A DNA stretch of 31,934 nucleotides, from the IMG/VR virus record IMGVR_UViG_3300015263_000107, positions 1 through 31,934 of that record. The stretch is one strand, 5' to 3'. This DNA comes from a virus. Shown piece by piece: positions 6,273 through 13,839 of the stretch. Made by a program: the position numbers and the translations under genes. The first letter of the stretch is position 1. Every line of letters starts with the position of its first letter. The notes beneath the pieces were generated by a model. That model made no database searches. It had not been told where the DNA came from and saw only the letters and a program-made list of their open reading frames with translations.

Positions 6273-7127
6273 TTACTTCTTTTTCTTAAGCTGGCTAATG
6301 TCTGCCGTAGCAGGAGCACCAATTTGTGCTAGGTCAACCAGTGAACCACCAAACACATACATACCAACGTGCTGTAGCTGCATCCATGGGCAGAACCATA
6401 CCTTCATACCAGCCTTACGTGACCATTGACAGAACATATAATCTTCTGATAGGTAACGATTGGTTTCTGGACAAATTGGGGTATCAAAGAATGCCATAAT
6501 CTGTCTAGAGCCATCAAACGCTTCGGTACGAATGTGGTCTGGTGTGTACATCTGTTCAGGATATGCTTCCTGAAACTTAAGGAAGGTTTCACGCTTGATC
6601 ATCATGAAACCAGTACCAGCTTCAAGAACTTCTACAGGCTGGCCTAGCGGGATAGATGTAGAACCTTGGACAGGATTGAAAACGTAGTCACCAACATACT
6701 TTTCTAGGTTCTGTGGGTTCTCGTCAGCAAAGCCCTTGTCCACGGCTGTCTTGATCTTCTCCCATGATATACACTTTTTGGGATAAGGTCCAGCGATAAT
6801 ATCATATTCGTTGCTAGAATCTTCATTATCTGCCAGTGCCAGAAGTGCGATAACGTCACGAGCATTAAACCCAATGTCAGAGTCGATGAACATCAAATGT
6901 GTGTCGCCAGAGCGAAGGAATTCATCGGCACAGTAGTTACGTGCACGTGTGATTAGTGATTCGTTGAAAAGGAAGTAAAAACGAACCTGAATTCCGTAAT
7001 GAGTTGCAAGGGCTGATAGGTCTGCAATAGATCGTGCAAACATACCAGAACACTGGCCACCATACATAGGAGCAGCCACAAAAAGCTTACGCTGCTTCAG
7101 TTTTTCAATAGGTACCTTGATTTCCAT
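6273..7127 (-). CDS. GT-A-type glycosyltransferase-like protein
   Basis: The 284-residue protein resembles GT-A-fold transferases of the Anp1/family 2 type found in phages. It has an N-terminal LFVAAPMYGG strand, a RARNYCADEFLR helix, the acidic motif FIDSDIGF (Asp82, Asp84) expected to bind metal and nucleotide sugar, and a later SEDYMFCQWSRKAG segment resembling the ED/xED catalytic region. The lysine tail ISQLKKKK is unusual. It is transcribed just ahead of the clamp gene, 18 bases before its start codon. Sugar donor and acceptor are unknown; modification of virion protein, DNA or host surface are possible. Confidence 0.7.
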   Translation of the reverse strand: MEIKVPIEKLKQRKLFVAAPMYGGQCSGMFARSIADLSALATHYGIQVRFYFLFNESLITRARNYCADEFLRSGDTHLMFIDSDIGFNARDVIALLALADNEDSSNEYDIIAGPYPKKCISWEKIKTAVDKGFADENPQNLEKYVGDYVFNPVQGSTSIPLGQPVEVLEAGTGFMMIKRETFLKFQEAYPEQMYTPDHIRTEAFDGSRQIMAFFDTPICPETNRYLSEDYMFCQWSRKAGMKVWFCPWMQLQHVGMYVFGGSLVDLAQIGAPATADISQLKKKK

Positions 7128-7136
7128 AGTTTATCC

Positions 7137-7490
7137 TTAGTTCTTATCGGCTCTATCTTGTGCCTTCTGGTCACTATATGTGAGACCGTGATAGCGCACA
7201 GATAGCTTGGCGATATTCTGTTCAATTGTTTGTTCTCTTGTAATTCCAAGATTCTGGCGTACACCTTCCATGTAGAATTCAAGATCGCCAAGCTCTTCGA
7301 TAACATTTTCGATATCAATGGGCTTGTTGTAGATAACGTGCTTCTTAACAGCGTCAAGCAGTTCACCGGCTTCACCAGCTACGCCAGTTGCCATGTGCCA
7401 TAGGTCTGCCTTTTCTGGTGTAACGGTTGAAAGAATATCTTCACCCGGTTTTACCAGTGCAGCAACCATTTCAGAGTGTGTGATTGTCAT
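7137..7490 (-). CDS. MazG-like nucleotide pyrophosphohydrolase
   Basis: The 117-residue protein has the all-alpha NTP pyrophosphohydrolase motif ExxE...ExxD: Glu40 and Glu43 in GEAGELLDAVKK, then Glu66 and Asp69 in EELGDLEFY. Such enzymes hydrolyse (d)NTPs to monophosphate and pyrophosphate, or in some phages affect ppGpp. The single-domain size fits phage MazG-like proteins rather than the two-domain bacterial enzyme. AAGGA precedes the ATG. It overlaps the DUF3310-like gene upstream by four bases, forming part of a nucleotide-related gene cluster before the clamp genes. Confidence 0.82.
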   Translation of the reverse strand: MTITHSEMVAALVKPGEDILSTVTPEKADLWHMATGVAGEAGELLDAVKKHVIYNKPIDIENVIEELGDLEFYMEGVRQNLGITREQTIEQNIAKLSVRYHGLTYSDQKAQDRADKN

Positions 7491-7780
7491 AGTGTATCCT
7501 TGCGTTCAAGATCATGTACATGTAGTGCAATAATGGCGTAATGGATGACCTTCATAAGGTCCTTGCGCCAATCTTCTGGGGTTCCCTTGTGCCCATAACG
7601 CTGTGCGTATTTTAGAATGTTTCCGATTGTGAAACCAATACCATGACCACCATCGATGATAAATTCTGTGGCCTGATAGTTATTCTGGGAATAGTGCTCA
7701 CCGTAAGTCTTGTTTACATAGTCGGTGATTTCTTGAAGGAGTTTTCCTTCGTTGTATTTATACTCGATTTTCTTGTCCAT
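7487..7780 (-). CDS. DUF3310-like protein
   Basis: The 97-residue product contains the pattern GFTIGNILKYAQRYGHKGTP followed by EDWRKDLMKVIHYAI, which fits the small phage DUF3310 family (GNxxKYxxR...K...EDLxKAxxY). Its biochemical function is not established. The ATG at 7780 is chosen because GAGG and the A/T spacer AAATATATT precede it; upstream in-frame ATGs lie inside the deformylase gene. It sits between peptide deformylase and the MazG-like gene. Confidence 0.68.
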   Translation of the reverse strand: MDKKIEYKYNEGKLLQEITDYVNKTYGEHYSQNNYQATEFIIDGGHGIGFTIGNILKYAQRYGHKGTPEDWRKDLMKVIHYAIIALHVHDLERKDTL

Positions 7781-7796
7781 AATATATTTGCCTCTT

Positions 7797-8294
7797 TTAT
7801 TTGTTGCGGCGGCTAGCAATTTTAGCATCTTTACGTGCCTTTTCCAAGTGAATTCTATTAGCACGTTGCTGATAGTTAATACCGTCAAGATGGTCTAGTT
7901 CATGTTGGAATACTCGTGCAGTGATACCATCAAATACACGTGTAAGTGTTTGTCCATTTGGTTCTGTATAGCGAACCTTGATTGTGCGTGGACGTTTTAC
8001 CTTGACAAGAAAGTTAGGATACGATAGGCATCCTTCTTCAAGGTAAATCATATCTGGGTCCTGATCGACAATGCGAGGATTGAATACAGGAATAAGTTCT
8101 GCCCCGTACATGATAAATGCACGATACGGTAGGCCACACTGGTTTGCAGCAAGACCAATACCGCCATTATGAATCATGGTTTCGGCAAGGTTCTCCATCA
8201 ATTCAAGTGGATCAATTGGTGGATTGGTGAAGTCAAATGGCCCCATCTTGGTTTTCAAGATGGGATCATTACAGTCAACTAAATCATAAATCAT
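7797..8294 (-). CDS. def: Peptide deformylase
   Basis: All three peptide deformylase motifs are present in this 165-residue protein: GIGLAANQ (residues 45-52), EGCLS (87-91, metal-ligand Cys89) and QHELDHLDG (130-138, metal ligands His131 and His135, catalytic Glu132). The enzyme removes the formyl group from N-terminal methionine of new proteins. Phage versions, well known from cyanophages and other marine T4-like phages, are usually compact; this one keeps a charged C-terminal tail of about 25 residues. The start overlaps the upstream P-loop gene by eleven bases. Confidence 0.95.
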   Translation of the reverse strand: MIYDLVDCNDPILKTKMGPFDFTNPPIDPLELMENLAETMIHNGGIGLAANQCGLPYRAFIMYGAELIPVFNPRIVDQDPDMIYLEEGCLSYPNFLVKVKRPRTIKVRYTEPNGQTLTRVFDGITARVFQHELDHLDGINYQQRANRIHLEKARKDAKIASRRNK

Positions 8295-8808
8295 ATGCGT
8301 GTCTCAATAGGTCATAGATAACATAGCGGGCATCTGCATTTGCAGGGATCACGTGATAGTTGTACCCGCCTTCTTCTAGAAGTTCCTTGATTTGAACATC
8401 AAGTTCACGTGCTTCTTCTTCACTCTGATTACGACCAACCTGATGATATGGCTTTTCTCTTTCAAGAAAAATATTGATATTATCATAGGTATCGTATAGT
8501 TCGTAGATCATACTACGAAATGTCTTTGGGAGGTAATCTGGCTTGGAGTATACCATACTTAGAAGCAAAGGGCTATCAGTAATTGCCCATTCTACCTGAT
8601 CTTTTACACGATGAAGCTTACGATTCTGCTTCGCTGTAACGTATAGTTGGTCTTCGAAAATCTTATAACGCTGTTCCCAAGTAATTTCCTTGGCATATTC
8701 GTTAATTAGTTCTACACTCTTATTAGACCACTTCATAAGAGCAAATAGGTCTGCGGCTGTGGTAGATTTACCAGTACCGGGACCACCAAATAGGTTAATA
8801 ACCTTCAT
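8284..8808 (-). CDS. P-loop NTPase, nucleotide/nucleoside kinase-like
   Basis: The 174-residue protein has a Walker A motif GGPGTGKST (residues 8-16), a LINEYAKEITWE segment, a Walker B-like strand AITDSPLLLS and a C-terminal REKPYHQVGR stretch resembling the LID region of kinases. This fits the AAA_28/NadR-like phage ATPase group, whose substrate is usually unknown. Spacing to neighbours is one base upstream, and an eleven-base overlap with the deformylase gene downstream. GAGGA precedes the ATG. Confidence 0.72.
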   Translation of the reverse strand: MKVINLFGGPGTGKSTTAADLFALMKWSNKSVELINEYAKEITWEQRYKIFEDQLYVTAKQNRKLHRVKDQVEWAITDSPLLLSMVYSKPDYLPKTFRSMIYELYDTYDNINIFLEREKPYHQVGRNQSEEEARELDVQIKELLEEGGYNYHVIPANADARYVIYDLLRHAYDL

Positions 8809-8809
8809 A

Positions 8810-9037
8810 TCAAATCCTCTTGTTTAGGACAGCCTCAAATAGTTTATTCAGAATCTGATCTAGATTAGAATCTTCCATACAACGAGCAACATACAGTTCA
8901 TGTACGATTGCCTCAACATCTGGTGTATCGATAGGATCATCAGACACAAAATAACAACGGGCACGTAGCTCTTCGATCAAGTCACTATCATCAAAATCGT
9001 CTAGGTCTACGTCAACATCTACACTGATTGTTGGCAT
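8810..9037 (-). CDS. Hypothetical Asp-rich small protein
   Basis: I do not recognise this 75-residue protein. Its N-terminus is a run of alternating Asp and Val (SVDVDVDLDDFDDSDL), followed by helical sequence with two cysteines. Such an acidic small protein could mimic nucleic acid or bind basic partners, but there is no direct evidence. It abuts the P-loop gene and overlaps the end of the basic gene upstream by one base. Confidence 0.6.
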   Translation of the reverse strand: MPTISVDVDVDLDDFDDSDLIEELRARCYFVSDDPIDTPDVEAIVHELYVARCMEDSNLDQILNKLFEAVLNKRI

Positions 9038-9225
9038 TACTTTTTCTTCCTATTTTCTTTTAGCCATTTCTTTTTATATTCTGGAAATGACATAGAAAAC
9101 TCTGCACCAGAGTCCTTATACTCTTTCCATATTTTGGCGTTTTGGTTAGTAAACTTTGCTTTTAGTTTGCGTTTCTCGAAAGACAGTTCACGAGAGATAT
9201 CATTTCCAGATTTTTTACTGACCAC
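9037..9225 (-). CDS. Hypothetical Lys-rich small protein (GTG start)
   Basis: I do not recognise this strongly basic 62-residue protein, which ends in WLKENRKKK. The GTG at 9225 has GGGAG six bases upstream, while no ATG is available near. It overlaps the exoribonuclease-like gene by eleven bases and the following acidic gene by one base. A basic protein next to a very acidic one could suggest pairing, but this is only a guess. Confidence 0.6.
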   Translation of the reverse strand: MVSKKSGNDISRELSFEKRKLKAKFTNQNAKIWKEYKDSGAEFSMSFPEYKKKWLKENRKKK

Positions 9226-9691
9226 TTTTGTCTCCCACTAAAATATGCTTAAGTGCTACGGCATCCCACCATGCATTATGCTGTACGGCACCCTTGACTT
9301 CTGTAGGATATGCGTCTACACGAACTACATCAAATTGTAGGCGAGGAACATTAATCATGAGACCGGGACCAGTGATAACAGCCTGACACATGTAGCGAAC
9401 ATCATCTGGCCAATCGGTAATGATGTAGGGAACGTGGTCATCTTCTGCAAGATATGCCTGAATTAAACGGGATGCTTCTAGGTCTGAATTGACTGAGTAG
9501 AGCATACCGGGTAAAGGCGATGGAACATCATACAGAATAGGCACGACATTCTTTTCTACCCACGGATCGTTAATTTGATCCAGATTGTGATTGTAGATGA
9601 TGTAAAGACTTTCATTGTCTTCACGTACTAGGGCTAGGGATAACAGTCTACCCCCAAACCCGTCAAATTCTGTGTCAAGGAAGTACTTCAT
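9215..9691 (-). CDS. DEDD-type 3'-5' exonuclease-like protein
   Basis: The 158-residue protein starts YFLDTEFDGFGG, with the DxE motif (Asp6, Glu8) of the RNase H-like DEDD exonuclease fold. It continues with ITDWPDD (Asp93) and HNAWWDA (His138, Asp143), matching Exo II and Exo III positions of the DEDDh type. It most resembles the small 3'-5' exoribonuclease family (Rv2179c-like). A role in RNA turnover or end trimming is likely but unproven; DNA as substrate is not excluded. GGAG precedes the ATG. It overlaps the upstream small gene by 17 bases. Confidence 0.75.
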   Translation of the reverse strand: MKYFLDTEFDGFGGRLLSLALVREDNESLYIIYNHNLDQINDPWVEKNVVPILYDVPSPLPGMLYSVNSDLEASRLIQAYLAEDDHVPYIITDWPDDVRYMCQAVITGPGLMINVPRLQFDVVRVDAYPTEVKGAVQHNAWWDAVALKHILVGDKSGQ

Positions 9692-9920
9692 TTCTCACTC
9701 CATAACTGTCCATAAGCTCAAATATCTGTTCTTGGCTCATGGACATAAGTTGTTCCATTTTCTTCATGTTATGTTCACACATACGAACATAAAGTTCCTT
9801 GGCAGTGTTCTTAGTTATAGTTCCCTCAATCATAGCAGAAACTATCAAAGCTTCCTGTTCCAGTAGGATTGGTCGTTGCATAAACTTATCCAAAAACAAA
9901 TTAAAGTCTATGTCGCTCAT
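9675..9920 (-). CDS. Hypothetical helical protein downstream of gp46
   Basis: I do not recognise this 81-residue protein. It is rich in Met, Glu and Leu and predicted mostly helical (EQEALIVSAMIEG, HNMKKMEQLMSMSQEQIFELM). Its ATG overlaps the stop of gene 46 (GCATGA) with AGGA upstream, so it is probably translated by coupling with gp46. Whether it assists the gp46/47 nuclease is not visible. Confidence 0.62.
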   Translation of the reverse strand: MSDIDFNLFLDKFMQRPILLEQEALIVSAMIEGTITKNTAKELYVRMCEHNMKKMEQLMSMSQEQIFELMDSYGVRNEVLP

Positions 9921-11629
9921 GCTGCTATCCTACTGAAATTGCTGTTCTTCTCAAAGCGAATGACAGTGTGGAACTTGTCGAACAGGGCATCACCCTTATG
10001 ACTGATTATAAACGTATTCGTTTCCTGTGTCAAGGTTTCGAGAATCTTAAGGAATTCTTCTGTACCAGCCGCATCCAGAGACGAATCAAAGATTTCGTCC
10101 ATGATCAATAGGTTGGTGCTGGCACTATTACGCATTTTGGCAATTGCTCTCCACGTAAACATAAGAGCAAGGTCAATACGTAGCTTCTCGCCTTCTGAGA
10201 AGGAAGCATAGGAGAATTCATCCCTATAGCGAGACTTAATAGTTTCGTTGAACGAATCGTCTAGCTGGAAATCAACAAAGAAGTCCATGGCGGCAAGATA
10301 CTTGTTGATAAGCTTGTTCATGATAGGAATGTACTGCTTGACAATCTTGGTCTTAATGCCAGTATCCTTAAGAAGGACAGCAGCAACATCATGGACAGCC
10401 TTTTCCTTGTATAGGCGTTCCTTCTGATCATGATACCCAGACAAGGCGGTCATATACTTGGTAATGTCTATATCAGAAGTGATTTCAACTTCCTGTTCAC
10501 GAAGACGCTTGATTTCAGCATTCAAGTCGCTGATGTAACGATTCAAGAAATTGATCTGTTGGTTGTTTGACTGAATAGCAGTATTGAACTTCTTAATCTG
10601 TTCATTAGTGCGATGAATAAACTCTAGACGCTCTTCTGTTTTCAGAATTTGCTTTTCAATCTTTGCCATGGCAGTAGTGAATTCATCGATCTTTTGTGTC
10701 TTGTTGTCAATCGAAGTTTCACGAAATTCTGGCTGAATACCCTGTAGACAGGTAGGGCAATTTTCATTGTCCTTATAGAATTGAATCTCTTTCTTCAGCT
10801 TACGAATCTTGGATTCCGCCTTGGACTCCATACCAACAAGCTCTGAGTGGCGATCACTAACAGTCTTGCTATCCGCTATCTGATTTGATAGCTCTTCTAC
10901 CTGACTCATCATCCCCTCTACATTAATTTCATGTAAAGCGATTGCGTCAGCATGTTCCTTGATCTTGGCTTCCTTTTCCGCAATCAAAGCATCGTTGTTG
11001 GTCTTCATCTTTTCAATATGAGCGTTGTGCATTTCAATGCGCTGCTCAAGTAGTTCAATTTCCTTATCAACCGCCTTCAAGGCTTCCTTGTTGTTGGAAA
11101 CCTTTTCTTTAAGAAGAGAATTCATAACAGAGAAAATCTGAATGTCTAATAGGTCTTCGATGACCTTGCGGCGATCAGCAGCGTTAAGCTGCATGAAAGG
11201 AATATAGTTAGCGGACCCAAGAACAACAATCTGTGAGAAGGTCTTGAAGTTCATCTTAAGAATGTTGGTTTCAAAGTGTTCCTGAAAATCCTTTGAAGCG
11301 GCAGACTGATTAATAGACTGTCCGTTCTGAAAGATTTCGAAGACATTTGGCTTCATACCACGGCGAACCATGAATTCCTTACCAGCAACCTCAAACTCCA
11401 ATTCCACCAGCAAATTTTTATTTGTGATGGTATTGACAAGCTGTGGCTTATTGATATCACGGTATGGCTTACCGAATAGAGCAAAGGTAAGAGCTTCGAT
11501 GATGGTTGACTTACCAGCACCGTTCTCGCCAACAATCAAGGTTGACTTAGCTCTATCTAGCTGAAGTTCAGTGAATTGATTACCAGTTGACAGAATGTTC
11601 TGGTAACGAATTGTCTTAAAGCGAATCAT
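9917..11629 (-). CDS. 46: Recombination nuclease ATPase subunit gp46 (Rad50-like)
   Basis: The 570-residue protein is an SMC/Rad50-type ATPase, T4 gp46 (560 residues). It has Walker A GENGAGKST (34-42), two long coiled-coil arms around the zinc-hook CPTC (291-294), the ABC signature SFSEGEK (476-482), Walker B LLIMDE (507-512) and an H-loop His544. With gp47 it resects double-strand ends and supports recombination-dependent replication. GGAG precedes the start with spacer TAAATTATATA. It lies eight bases after gene 47, the T4 gene pair in the same order. Confidence 0.97.
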   Translation of the reverse strand: MIRFKTIRYQNILSTGNQFTELQLDRAKSTLIVGENGAGKSTIIEALTFALFGKPYRDINKPQLVNTITNKNLLVELEFEVAGKEFMVRRGMKPNVFEIFQNGQSINQSAASKDFQEHFETNILKMNFKTFSQIVVLGSANYIPFMQLNAADRRKVIEDLLDIQIFSVMNSLLKEKVSNNKEALKAVDKEIELLEQRIEMHNAHIEKMKTNNDALIAEKEAKIKEHADAIALHEINVEGMMSQVEELSNQIADSKTVSDRHSELVGMESKAESKIRKLKKEIQFYKDNENCPTCLQGIQPEFRETSIDNKTQKIDEFTTAMAKIEKQILKTEERLEFIHRTNEQIKKFNTAIQSNNQQINFLNRYISDLNAEIKRLREQEVEITSDIDITKYMTALSGYHDQKERLYKEKAVHDVAAVLLKDTGIKTKIVKQYIPIMNKLINKYLAAMDFFVDFQLDDSFNETIKSRYRDEFSYASFSEGEKLRIDLALMFTWRAIAKMRNSASTNLLIMDEIFDSSLDAAGTEEFLKILETLTQETNTFIISHKGDALFDKFHTVIRFEKNSNFSRIAA

Positions 11630-11637
11630 TATATAAT

Positions 11638-12696
11638 TTACTCCACGTAAAGAGCTTCAGTATACAGGCTTGTGAGAAATTTGTCCAGTTCAATATTTTC
11701 TACACCAGCTTCGATGTTGGTGACAGCCTTTCGCAGGATAGTTAGCGTATCCTCTGCCTCATCGGCTACGTCCTCATCGGTCATATGTAATTCAACATAG
11801 TCACCGATTACCTGTATATCGATGGCACCAGCCGCTTCTAGCTTATTGATGAAAAGGTCAAACCAGTATGGATTTGTTTTGTTCTTGACAATGACCTTGA
11901 CGTAGTTATCAGCAAACTCATCAAAATAAATGTCTAGAACATCATCCATGTTTTTGTTCTTATCATCATAATCAATCATCTTGAAAATGGTGAATGGGTT
12001 CTTAATGAATTTTAGATCACGTGTGTCAGTATCAAAGATAAAGAAACCACGAGGATCATCATAGTCTGCCCATGTTAGCTCATACGGTGTTCCAAGGTAA
12101 TGAATGTTTCCACGACTTGACTTGTGGTGATAATGACCAGAGCACACGATATCGAACTTGTCGAATACCGAAGCATCCATACCATGCTCACTATAGACAC
12201 CACGATCCATTTCAAACCCCTTTAGTTCAAGGTGTCCAAACAGAATCTGTGCATCCGTTTCCTTGACAAACTTCATAATGTCTGCTTCATTGTCAGAACA
12301 AATCCAAGGAATAAGAGCAATCTTGATACCATCAAAAAGAATTTCTTGATGGGTACTGTACGTCTTAATGTTGTCGTATTCCCCTAGCAGAAGCTGTGGA
12401 GAATTGACTTGGTTGGTGTTCTTAAAGAAGGTGTCATGGTTGCCCACGAACACATGCACATCAATCCCCTTACGCTTTGCCACTTCAAAGAAAAACTCTC
12501 TAGAGCGGTATAGTGTAAGGAAATTGATGTACTTACGGCGATCAAACAAGTCACCAAACTGAACAATGGTGTCAATGTTATTCTCTTCAAGATACGGAAA
12601 TAGTGTTTCGGTATAAAACTTTTCGAAGTGATTGTGAAATGCCGCATGGTCATTTCTCGCTCCGAAGTGGGTATCACCCAACAAACAAATCTTCAT
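11638..12696 (-). CDS. 47: Recombination nuclease subunit gp47 (Mre11-like)
   Basis: This 352-residue calcineurin-like phosphoesterase carries the Mre11 motifs GDTHFG (Asp8, His10), FGDLFDRR (Asp49), VGNHD (Asn86-His87-Asp88), a histidine in ILFGHLE and CSGHYHHK for two-metal nuclease catalysis. It pairs with gp46 (339 residues in T4 for gp47). The C-terminal third is acidic and would include the gp46-binding region. The start has AGG plus spacer TAATTCATT. The preceding gene ends six bases upstream. Confidence 0.97.
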   Translation of the reverse strand: MKICLLGDTHFGARNDHAAFHNHFEKFYTETLFPYLEENNIDTIVQFGDLFDRRKYINFLTLYRSREFFFEVAKRKGIDVHVFVGNHDTFFKNTNQVNSPQLLLGEYDNIKTYSTHQEILFDGIKIALIPWICSDNEADIMKFVKETDAQILFGHLELKGFEMDRGVYSEHGMDASVFDKFDIVCSGHYHHKSSRGNIHYLGTPYELTWADYDDPRGFFIFDTDTRDLKFIKNPFTIFKMIDYDDKNKNMDDVLDIYFDEFADNYVKVIVKNKTNPYWFDLFINKLEAAGAIDIQVIGDYVELHMTDEDVADEAEDTLTILRKAVTNIEAGVENIELDKFLTSLYTEALYVE

Positions 12697-12702
12697 AATG
12701 AA

Positions 12703-12879
12703 TTACCTACGCTTTTTGTTTTGTTCCTTAGTCCAATTTTTAAGTGCGAGGTCACAAAAGTCTCTAACTGTCTCAAGGACAGTCGCTTGATTATACTTTA
12801 CATGTTCCGGTGTAGTCTTGGACTGTAAAGATTCAACCATTTGCTGTACTATGACAGGCACTGAATTAAATCTACTCAT
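12703..12879 (-). CDS. Hypothetical protein between gp55 and gp47
   Basis: I do not recognise this 58-residue protein (MSRFNSVPVIVQQMVESLQS...), mostly helical with a basic end (KEQNKKRR). Of tandem ATGs, the second (12879) has GGAG at the better distance of six bases. It overlaps the last codons and stop of gene 55 by eight bases, suggesting coupling to the late sigma factor. A function alongside gp55, such as a late co-activator, is only a positional guess. Confidence 0.6.
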   Translation of the reverse strand: MSRFNSVPVIVQQMVESLQSKTTPEHVKYNQATVLETVRDFCDLALKNWTKEQNKKRR

Positions 12880-13417
12880 CATCTTCTCCAATAAATTTGT
12901 CGATTCCTTTCTTTCTCTTTTGACGTTTTGCGGCTTGCTTTGCATCGTACTTTTCAGTAAGGTCAGTAAGCTTGTCCATATCCATCGTAACCATAATAGC
13001 GTTAAAATGAGAAAGGTCATCTGGTGATAGCTCTACCAGCGTGTTCATGGTCACGGAGTTTTCCATGGCCTTGTATTTAATGTACGTCTGCTTTCTTTCC
13101 TTGTCGATTCGACGCAGGAACGCATAGTACATGATCTGAGTGAAATATGCAAACGGATTCGTAGATTTTTCTGGATCAAAGTTGTGGAGGTATCTCAGGC
13201 AGTTTTCCACAGCGTCCCCGATCATTTCCTCACGATAGGTGTAGCCTATGAAGTTACGATTGGTCGAAAGTCTATTGGCAATTAGCCAGATACATTCCCC
13301 AATATAGTTACTCGGTGTAGGCGTTTCAACTCCCTTTGCCTTGGCACTGTTATATTCGTTAATAAATTTCACCATTTCGGTGTACAACTTTTTGTTGTCA
13401 ACGTAATGTTTTGTCAT
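12872..13417 (-). CDS. 55: Late transcription sigma factor gp55
   Basis: The 181-residue protein matches T4 gp55 (185 residues), especially the sigma region 2-like segment EEMIGDAVENCLRYLHNFDP followed by KSTNPFAYFTQIMYYAFLRRIDKE. It replaces host sigma70 on RNA polymerase and directs it to TATAAATA late boxes; five such canonical boxes stand upstream of genes in this window. In T4 the loaded gp45 clamp with gp33 activates this polymerase. The C-terminus is acidic, as expected for clamp contact. AAGGT precedes the ATG. Confidence 0.94.
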   Translation of the reverse strand: MTKHYVDNKKLYTEMVKFINEYNSAKAKGVETPTPSNYIGECIWLIANRLSTNRNFIGYTYREEMIGDAVENCLRYLHNFDPEKSTNPFAYFTQIMYYAFLRRIDKERKQTYIKYKAMENSVTMNTLVELSPDDLSHFNAIMVTMDMDKLTDLTEKYDAKQAAKRQKRKKGIDKFIGEDDE

Positions 13418-13428
13418 AAGTAATTACC

Positions 13429-13839
13429 TTAATGTTTTGTGTTTTTGGAATAAACAGTATTCATGAAGTTTTCCCATGGATCGCTCTGTTCATTCATAAT
13501 AGTTTCAAGTTCTCTGATAGCCCCTGTTATTTGTTTGTGGAGACGAGGCTTAGCATAGTTCTTGGCATAAACACTAGCTTTGGAATAATAATCGCAAAGC
13601 TTTGGAGCAGGTTTATAGTACGTTATAACATCTTTCTGTTTAAAAGTCAAGTATTCATCATCAGATAATAGTAATGCATCTTCTAATCTCATGACAGAAT
13701 GCCCTACTTCATCTTTCTGATCTACAATATACATGGGGTCGAGTAGATTGATTAGTTCTAGTTGATGTACAGGAACGTCATCATTTTCTACACACCCCAC
13801 GATTTCTTCACCGTTAGTTAGTTTCAATACTACGATCAT
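13429..13839 (-). CDS. Sm-like (Hfq/LSM-type) phage protein
   Basis: The 136-residue protein begins MIVVLKLTNGEEIVGCVEND, the typical Sm1 beta-hairpin with NG followed by a GxV turn, and continues with a second strand set ending DEYLTFKQKDVITYYKP, like Sm2. Sm-like proteins form rings that bind RNA; Sm-like proteins of cyanophage type have been described structurally. The C-terminal 50 residues are helical and charged and not part of the Sm fold. The ATG overlaps the stop of uvsW (ATGA). An RNA-related function is inferred from the fold pattern only. Confidence 0.68.
   Translation of the reverse strand: MIVVLKLTNGEEIVGCVENDDVPVHQLELINLLDPMYIVDQKDEVGHSVMRLEDALLLSDDEYLTFKQKDVITYYKPAPKLCDYYSKASVYAKNYAKPRLHKQITGAIRELETIMNEQSDPWENFMNTVYSKNTKH

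Noticed and set aside
7755-7762. TATAAATA on the minus strand inside the DUF3310-like gene
   Set aside because: It lies within coding codons (near residues 7-9) and not in a gap before a gene. It could still give late expression of MazG-like to gp45, but nothing in the sequence favours this over chance.
12384-12677. 97-codon frame overlapping gene 47 in another phase of the same strand
   Set aside because: Fully inside a well-matched Mre11-like gene, no ribosome site and no plausible protein features.
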